IMG/VR virus record: IMGVR_UViG_3300037189_012271
Coordinates: 1 to 40,454 of that record
Length of the DNA: 40,454 nt
Origin: a virus
Reading direction: 5' to 3' (one strand)
Under the pieces are notes generated by a model. That model was not told where the DNA came from and did not search any database. It saw nothing but the letters and a program-made list of their open reading frames with translations. Both the position numbers and the translations under genes were made by a program. Positions 22,756-28,991 of this stretch are shown one piece after another. Within the stretch, counting starts at the first letter, position 1; the number at the start of each line of letters is the position of its first letter.

Positions 22756-22881
22756 TTAAAAATTTATTTTTGATGAAATAGTTAAAGTTATAGGTTTATG
22801 TAAATAAACATATTTAACTTCTTGAAGGAATTTTAAGTAATCTTTTATTCCTTGATCTGTATTGTAAGCATGATTATTCAT
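22756..22881 (-). CDS. Possible 41-aa protein
   Basis: Complete frame from ATG at 22881 to TAA at 22756, beginning MNNHAYNTDQGIKDYLKFLQ and ending in a KIN motif. It exactly fills the gap between the 44-aa membrane protein gene and the 90-aa gene, ending 3 nt before the latter's start. Composition is like its neighbours. No function can be given. Confidence 0.5.
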   Translation of the reverse strand: MNNHAYNTDQGIKDYLKFLQEVKYVYLHKPITLTISSKINF

Positions 22882-22893
22882 AATTGATTTAAT

Positions 22894-23028
22894 TTAGTTT
22901 TCTAAAAATGAAGCTAATAACATACCAAAATATAAAAATATAAATAATAGTATGATAAATAGCCAAGATAAAATAAAGTCTTTTTTATTGCTTTTGTAAT
23001 GTCTTATTAGTTCAAATATCACTAACAT
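22894..23028 (-). CDS. 44-aa single-span membrane protein
   Basis: Starts MLVIFELIRHYKSNKKDF and continues as a long hydrophobic helix ILSWLFIILLFIFLYFGMLL. The frame is open up to 23085, but the terminator at 23048-23081 lies within that extension, so the ATG at 23028 is the sensible start. Basic residues before the span place the N-terminus in the cytoplasm. Could be holin-like, but a single span and size alone prove nothing. Confidence 0.55.
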   Translation of the reverse strand: MLVIFELIRHYKSNKKDFILSWLFIILLFIFLYFGMLLASFLEN

Positions 23029-23047
23029 AATTTTAATTTTAATAGTT

Positions 23048-23081
23048 AAAAAAAACCCATTTATAGTTAAGCCAAAATGGG
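23048..23081 (-). terminator. Rho-independent terminator (minus strand)
   Basis: Minus strand CCCATTT (23075-23081) and AAATGGG (23056-23062) form a 7-bp stem around a 12-nt loop, followed by eight T residues. It lies right after the stop of the 64-aa gene and ends its transcript before the 44-aa gene. Confidence 0.7.
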
Positions 23082-23099
23082 GCAAAAAGCTTTTAATTT

Positions 23100-23294
23100 T
23101 TATTTACCATAGATAATGTAATCTTTAATTTGTATTGATTCTTTACTGCCATAATATGGATTACATTTAGACATACATTCTTTATATCTACTCTCTATAT
23201 TTTGTGTTAAAATAAATTTAATAAAGAGTGTGTAAAGAAATGCAAGTAACATTGAAATTAAGAAAACTTTGTTAATTTGTAAAAATTTAATCAT
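23100..23294 (-). CDS. 64-aa membrane protein with two tail cysteines
   Basis: One hydrophobic span (VFLISMLLAFLYTLFIKFIL, about 10-29) followed by a polar tail with CMSKC. It is the first minus-strand gene downstream of the large non-coding region and has its own terminator. Unknown function; an inhibitor or lysis role is possible. Confidence 0.55.
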   Translation of the reverse strand: MIKFLQINKVFLISMLLAFLYTLFIKFILTQNIESRYKECMSKCNPYYGSKESIQIKDYIIYGK

Positions 23295-23607
23295 AGTAAA
23301 TAGTTTAAGGTTAAAAAAAAGTATGGTTTTTCCTCACCAAAAAGCTTTTATTGTATGAAGTCCAATAAATAAGTCCTGTTTAATTTGTGTTTTACACCTA
23401 AAACTATAATTATTTATAGAAACTGGTGTCCTTAACATCTTGGAAAGAGTTAAGTTTTTTTTATTTTGCTATATTATGTAACTTTTGGGTAAAATTAAAA
23501 ATAGTTAAATGGTAAATGAGGTGCTCTCCAGCCTTCTTACCCCACTTACCACCCACTATTACTAACAAAAAAAGGGTATTATAGATACCAAACTTGGGAT
23601 AATGCTT

Positions 23608-23638
23608 ATGGTTTTGAATAAATCAAAAGTTAATGACC
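23608..23638 (+). repeat. Copy 1 of a palindrome-containing repeat
   Basis: Reads GGTTTTGAATAAATCAAAAG followed by TTAATGACC. The core TTTTGA/TCAAAA is an inverted repeat of 6 bp. The second copy lies 63 nt downstream and has the same GGTTTTGA start and TCAAAAGTTAATGACC end. Spaced, partly palindromic copies suggest a dimeric protein-binding site (initiator or repressor). Confidence 0.6.
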
Positions 23639-23670
23639 ATAATAAAGTTTATCCTATTAAATTAGTTTAA

Positions 23671-23701
23671 GGTTTTGAATTAGATTCAAAAGTTAATGAC
23701 C
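23671..23701 (+). repeat. Copy 2 of a palindrome-containing repeat
   Basis: Reads GGTTTTGAATTAGATTCAAA AGTTAATGACC; its core TTTTGAAT/ATTCAAAA is a perfect 8-bp inverted repeat around TAG. It differs from copy 1 mainly in the centre, while both flanks are conserved, as expected for a conserved protein target. Confidence 0.6.
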
Positions 23702-23911
23702 TTAAATTTATTTAATTTTTTGTTAGTTTAAAAAAATAAATTATTAATTTATTAATTTAGAAAATAAATAATTTATTTTTGAATTAAAACAATAAATTAA
23801 AAATTAGGAAAATTTTGACACTTCCAATGTTAAGATAATGTTAAATTTTTTATAATTTTTTAAATAAAAATAACTAAATAATTGAATATTTACAATTATT
23901 AATTTTAAAAA

Positions 23912-23942
23912 GTAATATAAGGGGGCAAAGCCCCCATATTAC
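23912..23942 (-). terminator. Strong GC-rich rho-independent terminator
   Basis: GTAATAT + GGGGGC on the minus strand pairs with GCCCCC + ATATTAC around a TTT loop, giving a 13-bp stem with a two-base bulge, followed by TTTTTAAAA. It overlaps the stop of the isolated gene at 23942-24346. It is the most GC-rich hairpin in the window and suggests a highly expressed, sharply terminated transcript. Confidence 0.85.
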
Positions 23943-24346
23943 TATTGCCACACAGCATTTGCTCTTTCAGCAGCTTCTTGTTTTTCAACATCAAAATCTT
24001 TAAGTAGACCTTTCACTGTGAAATATCTAGGTCCATTTTTTGTGTTATCATCTGCTCTTTTAGAAACTACAACTTCACAATTATCCAGAGTCGTCAAAGG
24101 CTTTACTGTAAAGGGTGTGCCATCTTTTTTGAGAGCAGAGCCAAGTTTTCTCCAAGATATTTGAATACCTGCATGAGAATACTCTCCAACAAATTCTAGA
24201 TCAAATCGTTGAACCTCAGAGTTATCTTGTTTAGAGCGAGTAATTTCACTTGAAATAATTTTACAAGTGTTTGCACCAATAGGAATAGTATCTAATACTA
24301 TGTAAGTGCTAGTGTCTGTTGGGTTTACCGTGGAATTGGTTTGCAT
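23942..24346 (-). CDS. Isolated 134-aa protein, unrecognised, probably abundant
   Basis: Beta-rich soluble protein: VLDTIPIGANTCKIISSEIT, FDLEFVGEYSHAGIQISWRK, CEVVVSKRADD and YFTVKGLLKDF read as successive strands, compatible with an OB-like fold, and the end DVEKQEAAERANAVWQ is a helix. No family recognised. It stands apart from both arms, with a 240-nt leader region upstream on its strand and a strong terminator at its stop. Its codons are richer in C and G than those of the replication genes, like the capsid gene, suggesting high expression. A ssDNA-binding or virion role would fit, but is only a guess. Confidence 0.75.
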   Translation of the reverse strand: MQTNSTVNPTDTSTYIVLDTIPIGANTCKIISSEITRSKQDNSEVQRFDLEFVGEYSHAGIQISWRKLGSALKKDGTPFTVKPLTTLDNCEVVVSKRADDNTKNGPRYFTVKGLLKDFDVEKQEAAERANAVWQ

Positions 24347-24530
24347 AATTTAAAATTTTTAATGTTAGTAAATGACGGGAGTATTTCAAAATCCCGAAGT
24401 TAGGCTGGGCTTGGTTGGGGAGGGTACTCCAACTCTTAGTGTCAAAAAAATTTTTTAGGGTAGGGGGTAAAAAAATTTTAAAAAAAAATTTTCAGGTTTT
24501 ACAAGGCTTCCAAAAATTTTTTAAAATAAT
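24347..24530. other. Non-coding leader/promoter area upstream of the isolated gene
   Basis: No frame. It contains a hairpin-like pair GGGA.../TCCC (24377-24396, CGGGAG...CTCCCG on the minus strand is imperfect), a G-rich stretch GGTTGGGGAGGG (24412-24423 area), and long A and T runs. On the minus strand it would be the 5' leader of the isolated gene. No confident promoter was found. Confidence 0.35.
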
Positions 24531-24563
24531 TTTGTTCTAATTAAAAATTTTTACTTAGCTTTG
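24531..24563 (+). promoter_or_regulatory. Bacteroidota-type promoter for a non-coding RNA
   Basis: TTTG at 24531-24534, 21 nt, then TAGCTTTG at 24556-24563, matching TTTG, 19-21 nt, TAnnTTTG in full. It points rightward into about 380 nt without a gene that ends in a terminator, so it is the likely start of the RNA at 24570-24987. Confidence 0.65.
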
Positions 24564-24569
24564 CAAAAG

Positions 24570-24987
24570 TTTTTTCACTGAGACAAATTCTAATGCCCTG
24601 AGATTTGAACTGAAAAGTTGGTTGGTAAGGATTTCATTAGATAGTTTTAAATAAGGTAGGACCTCCCAGGATAACAAGATCACCTGAAGGGTAAGGAGAG
24701 GAAAGTTAAAAGTTTAAATAGAGTAATTCTACTTTTAATGTATACAGGATAGTAAGTAACCTAAGTAGCAATATATGGTTATTTATAAACCAACTACTCA
24801 ATAGAAACAAAGAAACTAATCTTATTAAAACTAAAGTTAGCCTGTTCATTCGGGGTAACCTTTCTATGTTTAAGAGTAACTATCTAACTTATTAGTTAGA
24901 AGGTTATAACTATATCTGCTAATTTTTTATTATATTTTTTTTAAGTACCAGTATATTCTGTAAAAAGAATTGCTGGTATTTTTTTTT
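24570..24987 (+). ncRNA. Candidate structured non-coding RNA of about 415 nt
   Basis: A full promoter match upstream and a rho-independent terminator at the end frame a region with no open reading frame. Internal structure: hairpin TCTAACT/AGTTAGA (24883-24900, 4-nt loop), a longer-range pair AACCTTTCTA (24857-24866) with TAGAAGGTT (24897-24905 area) that competes with the hairpin, and a GGTT/AACC hairpin near 24778-24793. Competing structures near a terminator recall regulatory leaders, but the terminator precedes the promoter-like element of the first plus-strand gene, so an independent RNA is the better reading. Function unknown. A similar RNA family was not recognised. Confidence 0.55.
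24946..24987 (+). terminator. Rho-independent terminator of the non-coding RNA
   Basis: Stem TACCAG (24946-24951) with CTGGTA (24973-24978), inner stem ATTCT (24955-24959) with AGAAT (24966-24970), loop GTAAAA, then nine T residues (24979-24987). Located immediately upstream of the first plus-strand gene and its -7 element, so it separates the non-coding RNA from the structural arm. Confidence 0.85.
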
Positions 24988-25011
24988 ATTACTAATTGAA
25001 AAAAAATATTA

Positions 25012-25019
25012 TATATTTG
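25012..25019 (+). promoter_or_regulatory. -7 element for the first plus-strand gene
   Basis: TATATTTG followed by CAAAA, 24 nt upstream of the ATG at 25044. The -33 TTTG is not at the ideal distance (a TTG is 13 nt upstream), so this is a partial match. It supports starting the gene at 25044 and not at an ATG upstream of the element. Confidence 0.5.
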
Positions 25020-25043
25020 CAAAATATTTTTAAACTAATTATA

Positions 25044-25253
25044 ATGACACCTAAACAAATAGCTAAAAAATTATTAGAAGATTATGTAACATTGTTGACT
25101 GGTAATTTACACAATGAAAAAGATATGATACTCTATGCTGCTAATTGTAGTATTGTAGCAGTTAATTATTTAATTACTACTACCAAAGCAAAACTTTGGT
25201 ATGATGTTAGACATGAGATTAATAAATTAATTAATAAAGAAATTAAAGAGTAA
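25044..25253 (+). CDS. Small helical protein (69 aa), first gene of the plus arm
   Basis: MTPKQIAKKLLEDYVTLLTG and AANCSIVAVNYLITTTKAKL give an almost all-helical protein. A longer frame from 24996 exists but would begin inside the promoter region. Small proteins starting with T-P-K-E/Q-I-A-x-x-L are common in Bacteroidota phages. Function unknown. Followed after 3 nt by the 105-aa gene. Confidence 0.7.
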   Translation: MTPKQIAKKLLEDYVTLLTGNLHNEKDMILYAANCSIVAVNYLITTTKAKLWYDVRHEINKLINKEIKE

Positions 25254-25256
25254 GTT

Positions 25257-25574
25257 ATGTGTAGACTATTATGTATAGATGATACTAACAGACCTAAAGA
25301 AATACCTAAAGATAAATGGGTAGTTAAAGATGCAGAGTATACTGCTATTTGGATTACTATACATCCTACTCAAGGGAATATACAAGGAGTTTTACTTGAG
25401 GAACTTACTTTAGATGAATCTTGTTTACCCTATGAAACATTTAAATTAAATAGGTTTGCTATTCATAAAGATGACTTAGAAAAGTTTTTAGAGTTAGCTC
25501 AAGATTGTAGTGAATTTAATAAAGAAGAAATAGAAGAGATGTTAAAAAAAGATTTAGTTGTATTAGATAATTAA
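25257..25574 (+). CDS. Conserved small Bacteroidota-phage protein (105 aa)
   Basis: Starts MCRLLCIDDTNRPKEIPKDK WVVKDAEYT, then strands and LPYETFKLNRFAI. The pattern C-x-D-D-x-N-x-P-x-E-I-P-x-x-K-W-V-x-x-x-x-x-Y is one I associate with small proteins widespread in Bacteroidota phages and prophages, of unknown function. Acidic helical C-terminus. Likely cotranscribed with the 69-aa gene. Confidence 0.72.
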   Translation: MCRLLCIDDTNRPKEIPKDKWVVKDAEYTAIWITIHPTQGNIQGVLLEELTLDESCLPYETFKLNRFAIHKDDLEKFLELAQDCSEFNKEEIEEMLKKDLVVLDN

Positions 25575-25605
25575 AAATAAATATACATTTAATAAAAAAA
25601 TATAT

Positions 25606-25613
25606 TACCTTTG
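25606..25613 (+). promoter_or_regulatory. -7 element upstream of the 136-aa gene
   Basis: TACCTTTG followed by CC, 26 nt before the ATG at 25639, in the only sizeable gap of this part of the plus arm. The -33 element is not clear. Suggests the 25639-29934 genes form a separate transcript. Confidence 0.45.
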
Positions 25614-25638
25614 CCAAAATATTTTAAATAAAAAATTC

Positions 25639-26049
25639 ATGAACATACTAAAACAACAATTTAAAAATAATAAAAAGGATGGCTTTATCCAAAGGGTAAG
25701 GATTCTTTTAGCAACCAAAGGGTTGTTACTATCAGATAAAACTTATGAGGTTTTATATTGGTTATTGTATTATATATTAGAGCAAGATCAAAAGTTAGAT
25801 GGTAAAACTTTTAAAAATATGAACCAAATGCATGTAGCTATTGCAAAAGAAATAGGAGTTTATTCTTCTTATGTAGGAGCTTATATTAATGATAGGTTAA
25901 TTAAGAATAATATTATTACAAAACAAATGAGTATTTCAAGTGATAAGTTTTCTAAAGCTAAGATAGAGAAATATGAAATACCTAATTGGTTAATTACATT
26001 ATATAACAGTCAAGATTTTAAACTAGAAATAACATTAAATTATGAATAA
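25639..26049 (+). CDS. Possible winged-helix regulator (136 aa)
   Basis: Helical protein: RVRILLATKGLLLSDKTYEV, VLYWLLYYILEQDQKL, then HVAIAKEIGVYSSYVGAYIN followed by DRLIKNNIITKQM. The segment AKEIGVYSSYVGAYINDRLI could be a helix-turn-helix recognition unit with a following wing, as in replication-initiator or phage regulator proteins. This is pattern reading only. First gene after a promoter-like element, so it may be a transcription regulator for the plus arm. Overlaps the 63-aa gene by 8 nt. Confidence 0.6.
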   Translation: MNILKQQFKNNKKDGFIQRVRILLATKGLLLSDKTYEVLYWLLYYILEQDQKLDGKTFKNMNQMHVAIAKEIGVYSSYVGAYINDRLIKNNIITKQMSISSDKFSKAKIEKYEIPNWLITLYNSQDFKLEITLNYE

Positions 26050-26233
26050 GAGTATTATAGATTTAATTAAACAATATAATTCTAAGTATAGAAAATTTTT
26101 AATTATGAATAATGTAACTTATCAAACTTTAAAAAGAGAGATGGGTTTAGAAGACTATGAGGACTTAACTAACTATAAAAATCTAACTATATGTATTAGT
26201 TTAGATGATAGTATAAATGTAATATTAGTATAA
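26042..26233 (+). CDS. Unrecognised 63-aa protein
   Basis: Short protein (MNKSIIDLIKQYNSKYRKFL start), helical then strands, without motif. Overlaps the gene before it by 8 nt and the one after it by 1 nt (TAATG), so the three are translated in series. Confidence 0.6.
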   Translation: MNKSIIDLIKQYNSKYRKFLIMNNVTYQTLKREMGLEDYEDLTNYKNLTICISLDDSINVILV

Positions 26234-26406
26234 TGATTAAGATAGTAAGTTTTATTAATGTATTAATTTTTATTTATGTATCTATCTTAATACATTTTTT
26301 GTATAAGAGTAAGGATAATTTAAAATTATTTATAAATAAAACTTATAAAATTATAATTTTTATTTTAATTTACATAATTTTTATTTATATATTTTATTTA
26401 ATATAA
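26233..26406 (+). CDS. 57-aa two-span membrane protein
   Basis: Complete frame with ATG at 26233 overlapping the previous stop (TAATG). It encodes two hydrophobic helices, about residues 5-23 (VSFINVLIFIYVSILIHFL) and 40-57 (IIIFILIYIIFIYIFYLI), joined by a short basic loop (YKSKDNLKL). Two short spans and a basic loop resemble class II holins, but composition is strongly biased by AT content. It fills the gap between two coupled genes, supporting expression. Confidence 0.6.
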   Translation: MIKIVSFINVLIFIYVSILIHFLYKSKDNLKLFINKTYKIIIFILIYIIFIYIFYLI

Positions 26407-26410
26407 TTAA

Positions 26411-26689
26411 ATGGAACATATTTATAATACTGTAGCAGAAAGATTAGGTATTGATCCTAAAGAAGTAGAGTTAATTTATAAAGATTATACATCTATTATA
26501 AGAAAAGAAATGTTATTAACTCCAGAAAGAGAAATTTATATGGAGAAATTTGGTAAGTTTGTACCAAGTATTTTTAAACTAAAAAATAAACTAAGAGCTG
26601 CGTTTAAAAAAAGAAATAAAGAAAGAGTAAAGATTATTATAAACACATTAAAACAATTAAATTATAAACCCAAAAAACACACACAATGA
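26411..26689 (+). CDS. HU/IHF-like DNA-binding protein
   Basis: The N-terminal half has the HU/IHF dimerisation-helix pattern: VAERLGIDPKEVELIYKDYT followed by IIRKEMLL and then the GKFVPS turn that matches the G-x-F/T strand start of HU/IHF; the C-terminal end is basic (RAAFKKRNKERVKI, KPKKHTQ), and the beta-arm is shortened relative to cellular HU (about 90 aa). IHF-like proteins are regular members of the late side of crAss-like genomes ahead of the terminase, where they may bend DNA for packaging or gene control. Overlaps the next gene by 4 nt (ATGA). Confidence 0.62.
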   Translation: MEHIYNTVAERLGIDPKEVELIYKDYTSIIRKEMLLTPEREIYMEKFGKFVPSIFKLKNKLRAAFKKRNKERVKIIINTLKQLNYKPKKHTQ

Positions 26690-27111
26690 CTATTAAAGAA
26701 TTTAAAGAAAAAAGTATTCCAGAATTTGATTTTGAAATACAAAAAGAAAAACACTTATTAGTTCAATGTTTTTTTCACAAAAGTGAATTAGCATCTCAAC
26801 TAGTAGGTATAGACAAACAAGCTACAGAGATTAAAAATGCTTTTAAAGTATTAAAGGTAGGACCTAATTCTACTTTTAGTGTAGGAGATATTATTTCTGT
26901 ACCAGATAACTTTGTAGACAGACCAATTGTTAGTTACAAACATCCAGAAGGAAATGATCCTAATAAAGAAGCAAGACCTGTGTTTGGTTCTTACCTACAA
27001 GGTATGATGCCATTTGCTTTCTATTGTCATAAACTAGAAGAGCCAGAGAAACCTTTGGAATTAACTTTCTTTATTCCAGAAGATATTGTTACAGTAAAAC
27101 ATAATTTTTAA
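26686..27111 (+). CDS. Unrecognised 141-aa protein, GroES-like pattern possible
   Basis: Beta-rich protein. KVLKVGPNSTFSVGDIISVP and the end FFIPEDIVTVKHNF resemble the GroES/gp31 arrangement (V-x-x-V-G-P-x ... V-G-D-x-V ... I-x-x-x-D-I-x-x-V), in which a co-chaperonin caps GroEL during capsid folding. The middle (FVDRPIVSYKHPEGNDPNKEARPV) has no match. The GroES reading is a hypothesis; an unrelated beta-barrel protein is the alternative. Position upstream of the capsid genes would suit a folding helper. Confidence 0.6.
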   Translation: MTIKEFKEKSIPEFDFEIQKEKHLLVQCFFHKSELASQLVGIDKQATEIKNAFKVLKVGPNSTFSVGDIISVPDNFVDRPIVSYKHPEGNDPNKEARPVFGSYLQGMMPFAFYCHKLEEPEKPLELTFFIPEDIVTVKHNF

Positions 27112-27130
27112 TTTAATAAATATAAACAAA

Positions 27131-27448
27131 ATGAAATTTTTAATGAACCAAGATAAAAATGTAGAAAAACATTCTTACTCAATGTCTAAAAGCTCAGAGA
27201 GTGAGATCTTTACACTTACTAAAAAGAATGATAAAGAAGATATTACCAAGACAGTAGAAAAGATTTCTAATGGTTGGTTGCTTTCTGTAGAGATTTATAA
27301 TACAGAAAAAGGTACTTGGAAGTGTATTAAAAAATACTTTGAGAACAATCCTTTGATGGAAACTAAGGAGCAAGAAGAGAAAGAAAAAGATTCTAAAACA
27401 GGAATGTCAGAGTTTGATGAGAACTGGGATATTCTAGAACTAAAATAA
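27131..27448 (+). CDS. Unrecognised charged 105-aa protein
   Basis: Very hydrophilic protein, Lys/Glu-rich (ETKEQEEKEKDSKTGMSEFD), with one strand region WLLSVEIYNTEKGTWKC. The end DENWDILELK is acidic. No family recognised. 19 nt after the previous gene and 4 nt before the next. Confidence 0.65.
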   Translation: MKFLMNQDKNVEKHSYSMSKSSESEIFTLTKKNDKEDITKTVEKISNGWLLSVEIYNTEKGTWKCIKKYFENNPLMETKEQEEKEKDSKTGMSEFDENWDILELK

Positions 27449-27452
27449 AACT

Positions 27453-27758
27453 ATGTTTGCAAATCCTAATGCTAAAAATCCTGCAAAGATAACTTTAAAA
27501 AATGTAAAGAACTACCTCTCTGCTCAAGTTAGAGAGGCTGGTTTTTTACCTGAATGGGAGAAGGAACAAGTAATGTGGAGAGTTGAAGCTGCTAAACCTT
27601 GTACTTTAAATGGAAGTTGTTTTGAATGTGGATGTGAAACTCCTGATTTATATTATGGAACAGATGGTTGTAAAAGAAAAGAAAACCCTTGCTTTCCTAG
27701 TATGATGAATAAAGAAACTTGGGAACAATTTAAAATTGATAACAATATAAAATTATAA
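27453..27758 (+). CDS. Cysteine-rich conserved phage protein (101 aa)
   Basis: Contains MWRVEAAKPCTLNGSCFECG C, then C and C again in GTDGCKRKENPCFPSMM. Six cysteines arranged C-x5-C-x2-C-x-C ... C-x6-C suggest a zinc-binding site. A similar arrangement (R-x-x-x-C-x3-G-x-C-x2-C-G-C-x-T-P ... C-x-P-x-M) is one I associate with conserved small proteins of crAss-like phages. Function unknown; a structural or packaging accessory is likely by position. Confidence 0.65.
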   Translation: MFANPNAKNPAKITLKNVKNYLSAQVREAGFLPEWEKEQVMWRVEAAKPCTLNGSCFECGCETPDLYYGTDGCKRKENPCFPSMMNKETWEQFKIDNNIKL

Positions 27759-27760
27759 TA

Positions 27761-28066
27761 ATGGACACACAAGCAAAACTAATATTTTCTCCAAGCAGTT
27801 ATACTTTGACTGGAGGAAGAGACACAACACAATCAGGTGTATTTAAAGTAACTAATGATAGTACTATAGATTTTGTTTGTAGAAGTATTACAGCTAGTTG
27901 TGGTTGTACTACTCCTACAGGAATTGCTACAGGTACTATTATTAACCCAGGAGAAAGTGTAGATCTAGAATTTTTTATTAATTTAAAATCTCCTGGTACA
28001 AAATATGTTTATATATTTGGTAATGCAGAAACTATTACATTGCCAATTTCTTTACAACTAACTTAA
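27761..28066 (+). CDS. DUF1573-like small beta-sandwich protein
   Basis: The segment CRSITASCGCTTPTGIATGT (40-59) followed by IINPGESVDLEF (60-71) matches the core of the DUF1573 family (S-C-G-C-T-x-P ... I-x-P-G-x-x-x-x-I/L), an immunoglobulin-like beta-sandwich related to ASH domains. Bacteroidota proteins of this family are usually exported with a signal peptide; this one has none and is a single domain, so it is likely cytoplasmic or virion-bound. 2 nt after the Cys-rich gene. Family fold is supported; role is not. Confidence 0.75.
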   Translation: MDTQAKLIFSPSSYTLTGGRDTTQSGVFKVTNDSTIDFVCRSITASCGCTTPTGIATGTIINPGESVDLEFFINLKSPGTKYVYIFGNAETITLPISLQLT

Positions 28067-28072
28067 TGTCTT

Positions 28073-28597
28073 ATGGCTAAATCAAATGAAGAGGTTTTCA
28101 ATGCCCCAAATCTTAATTATATATTTGAAGGAAACTTTGAATTGGAAGAAATAAATAATGCTATTTCTTTTTTTAATAATAATGAATCACCTGTTAACTT
28201 TTTTATAGATACTCCTGGTGGATATGTAAGTTATGTTTATATACTGTCACTAGTTATTGAAGAGTATAAAGATGTTATTCTTTATCCTATTCAAGAGTGT
28301 TCTAGTTCAGGGTTTTTATTATTATTAAATACAACAGTACCTATAAAACTAATTGATAGAACAATTAGATGTTCAGTTCATTTTCCTAGAATAGATACTA
28401 CATTTGATTTAAATAAAAATCATATATATCCAAAAGAAGATTTTAAAATTAAAACTAAAAATAATATCTTTATTGAACAACTAAAGAATATAAACATTAG
28501 TTCTAAATTAAAAAGTAAACTACTAAGAGGAGAAGATGTAATACTTTATTATGAAGATTTATTAGAAATTTTTAAAGATAGAATAATACATGAGTAA
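28073..28597 (+). CDS. ClpP-like serine protease, possible prohead protease
   Basis: The ClpP/crotonase-type pattern is present: FFIDTPGGYVS (43-53; compare N-S-P-G-G-x-V), then the Ser region IQECSSSGFLLLL (73-85; compare G-x-A-A-S-M-G) with Ser77-79 as nucleophile candidates, and RCSVHFPRIDT (99-109; compare M-I-H-Q-P) with His103. The third residue could be Asp108 or a later Asp. The 174-aa length fits a single ClpP-fold domain. In phages such proteases often mature the head; its place just upstream of the terminase and portal supports that. Overlaps the next gene by 8 nt. A catalytically altered relative is possible. Confidence 0.65.
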   Translation: MAKSNEEVFNAPNLNYIFEGNFELEEINNAISFFNNNESPVNFFIDTPGGYVSYVYILSLVIEEYKDVILYPIQECSSSGFLLLLNTTVPIKLIDRTIRCSVHFPRIDTTFDLNKNHIYPKEDFKIKTKNNIFIEQLKNINISSKLKSKLLRGEDVILYYEDLLEIFKDRIIHE

Positions 28598-28991
28598 TAA
28601 TAATTTAGAAATTAGAAAAAACAAAAAGTTTAAAGAAGTTTTTTCAAATAAAGAATTCTTTACTGGTGAGACTGTACTATTTATATGTTGTGAAGAGTCT
28701 AAGATACCTACCCAATACACAATACAATTAGATATAAATTACCATGTATTAGATCCTATTGTAAAATATATTAAACATTCTTTTGATCCTAATGTTAAAG
28801 TAGTGGGGCACTCCTTAGTAGCTACTAGAAAAATAAAAGTTGGTGATGAAATAAAAAGAAATTTTTATGATACAGAAGAAGTTATTGTAAAAGAATTTAT
28901 TGATAGAGAGACAGGAGAAAAAGTTAATACAAAAAATTTATATAATTATAAATACGGAGAAGATGGATTATTGTTTGATACAGAATACTAA
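28590..28991 (+). CDS. SET-domain-like protein (putative lysine methyltransferase)
   Basis: Residues 60-92 read YIKHSFDPNVKVVGHSLVAT then RKIKVGDEIKRNF, very close to the SET-domain core N-H-S-x-x-P-N ... x-x-x-A-x-x-x-I-x-x-G-x-E-L-x-x-x-Y, which binds S-adenosylmethionine and the lysine substrate. The N-terminal part is compatible with a minimal SET (NKEFFTGETVLFI as the I-x-x-G-E-x-V strand). Phe replaces Cys in H-S-C and Phe stands where the catalytic Tyr would be (NF), so activity is uncertain. Total length 133 aa is a minimal SET. Overlaps the ClpP-like and the 178-aa genes. Target could be a virion or host protein. Confidence 0.6.
   Translation: MSNNNLEIRKNKKFKEVFSNKEFFTGETVLFICCEESKIPTQYTIQLDINYHVLDPIVKYIKHSFDPNVKVVGHSLVATRKIKVGDEIKRNFYDTEEVIVKEFIDRETGEKVNTKNLYNYKYGEDGLLFDTEY

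Larger units (their letters stand above)
23295..23911. other. Large non-coding region, origin or operator candidate
   Basis: No frame of useful length in 617 nt. It holds the pair of palindromic repeats at 23608-23701, a small GGTAT/ATACC hairpin near 23577, a pyrimidine-rich stretch around 23528-23560 and then about 200 nt of nearly pure A/T (23700-23880) that would melt easily. It lies close to the point where the two gene arms diverge. Repeats beside an AT-rich tract are the classic layout of a replication origin, though a promoter/operator region for the minus arm is the other reading. Confidence 0.45.
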
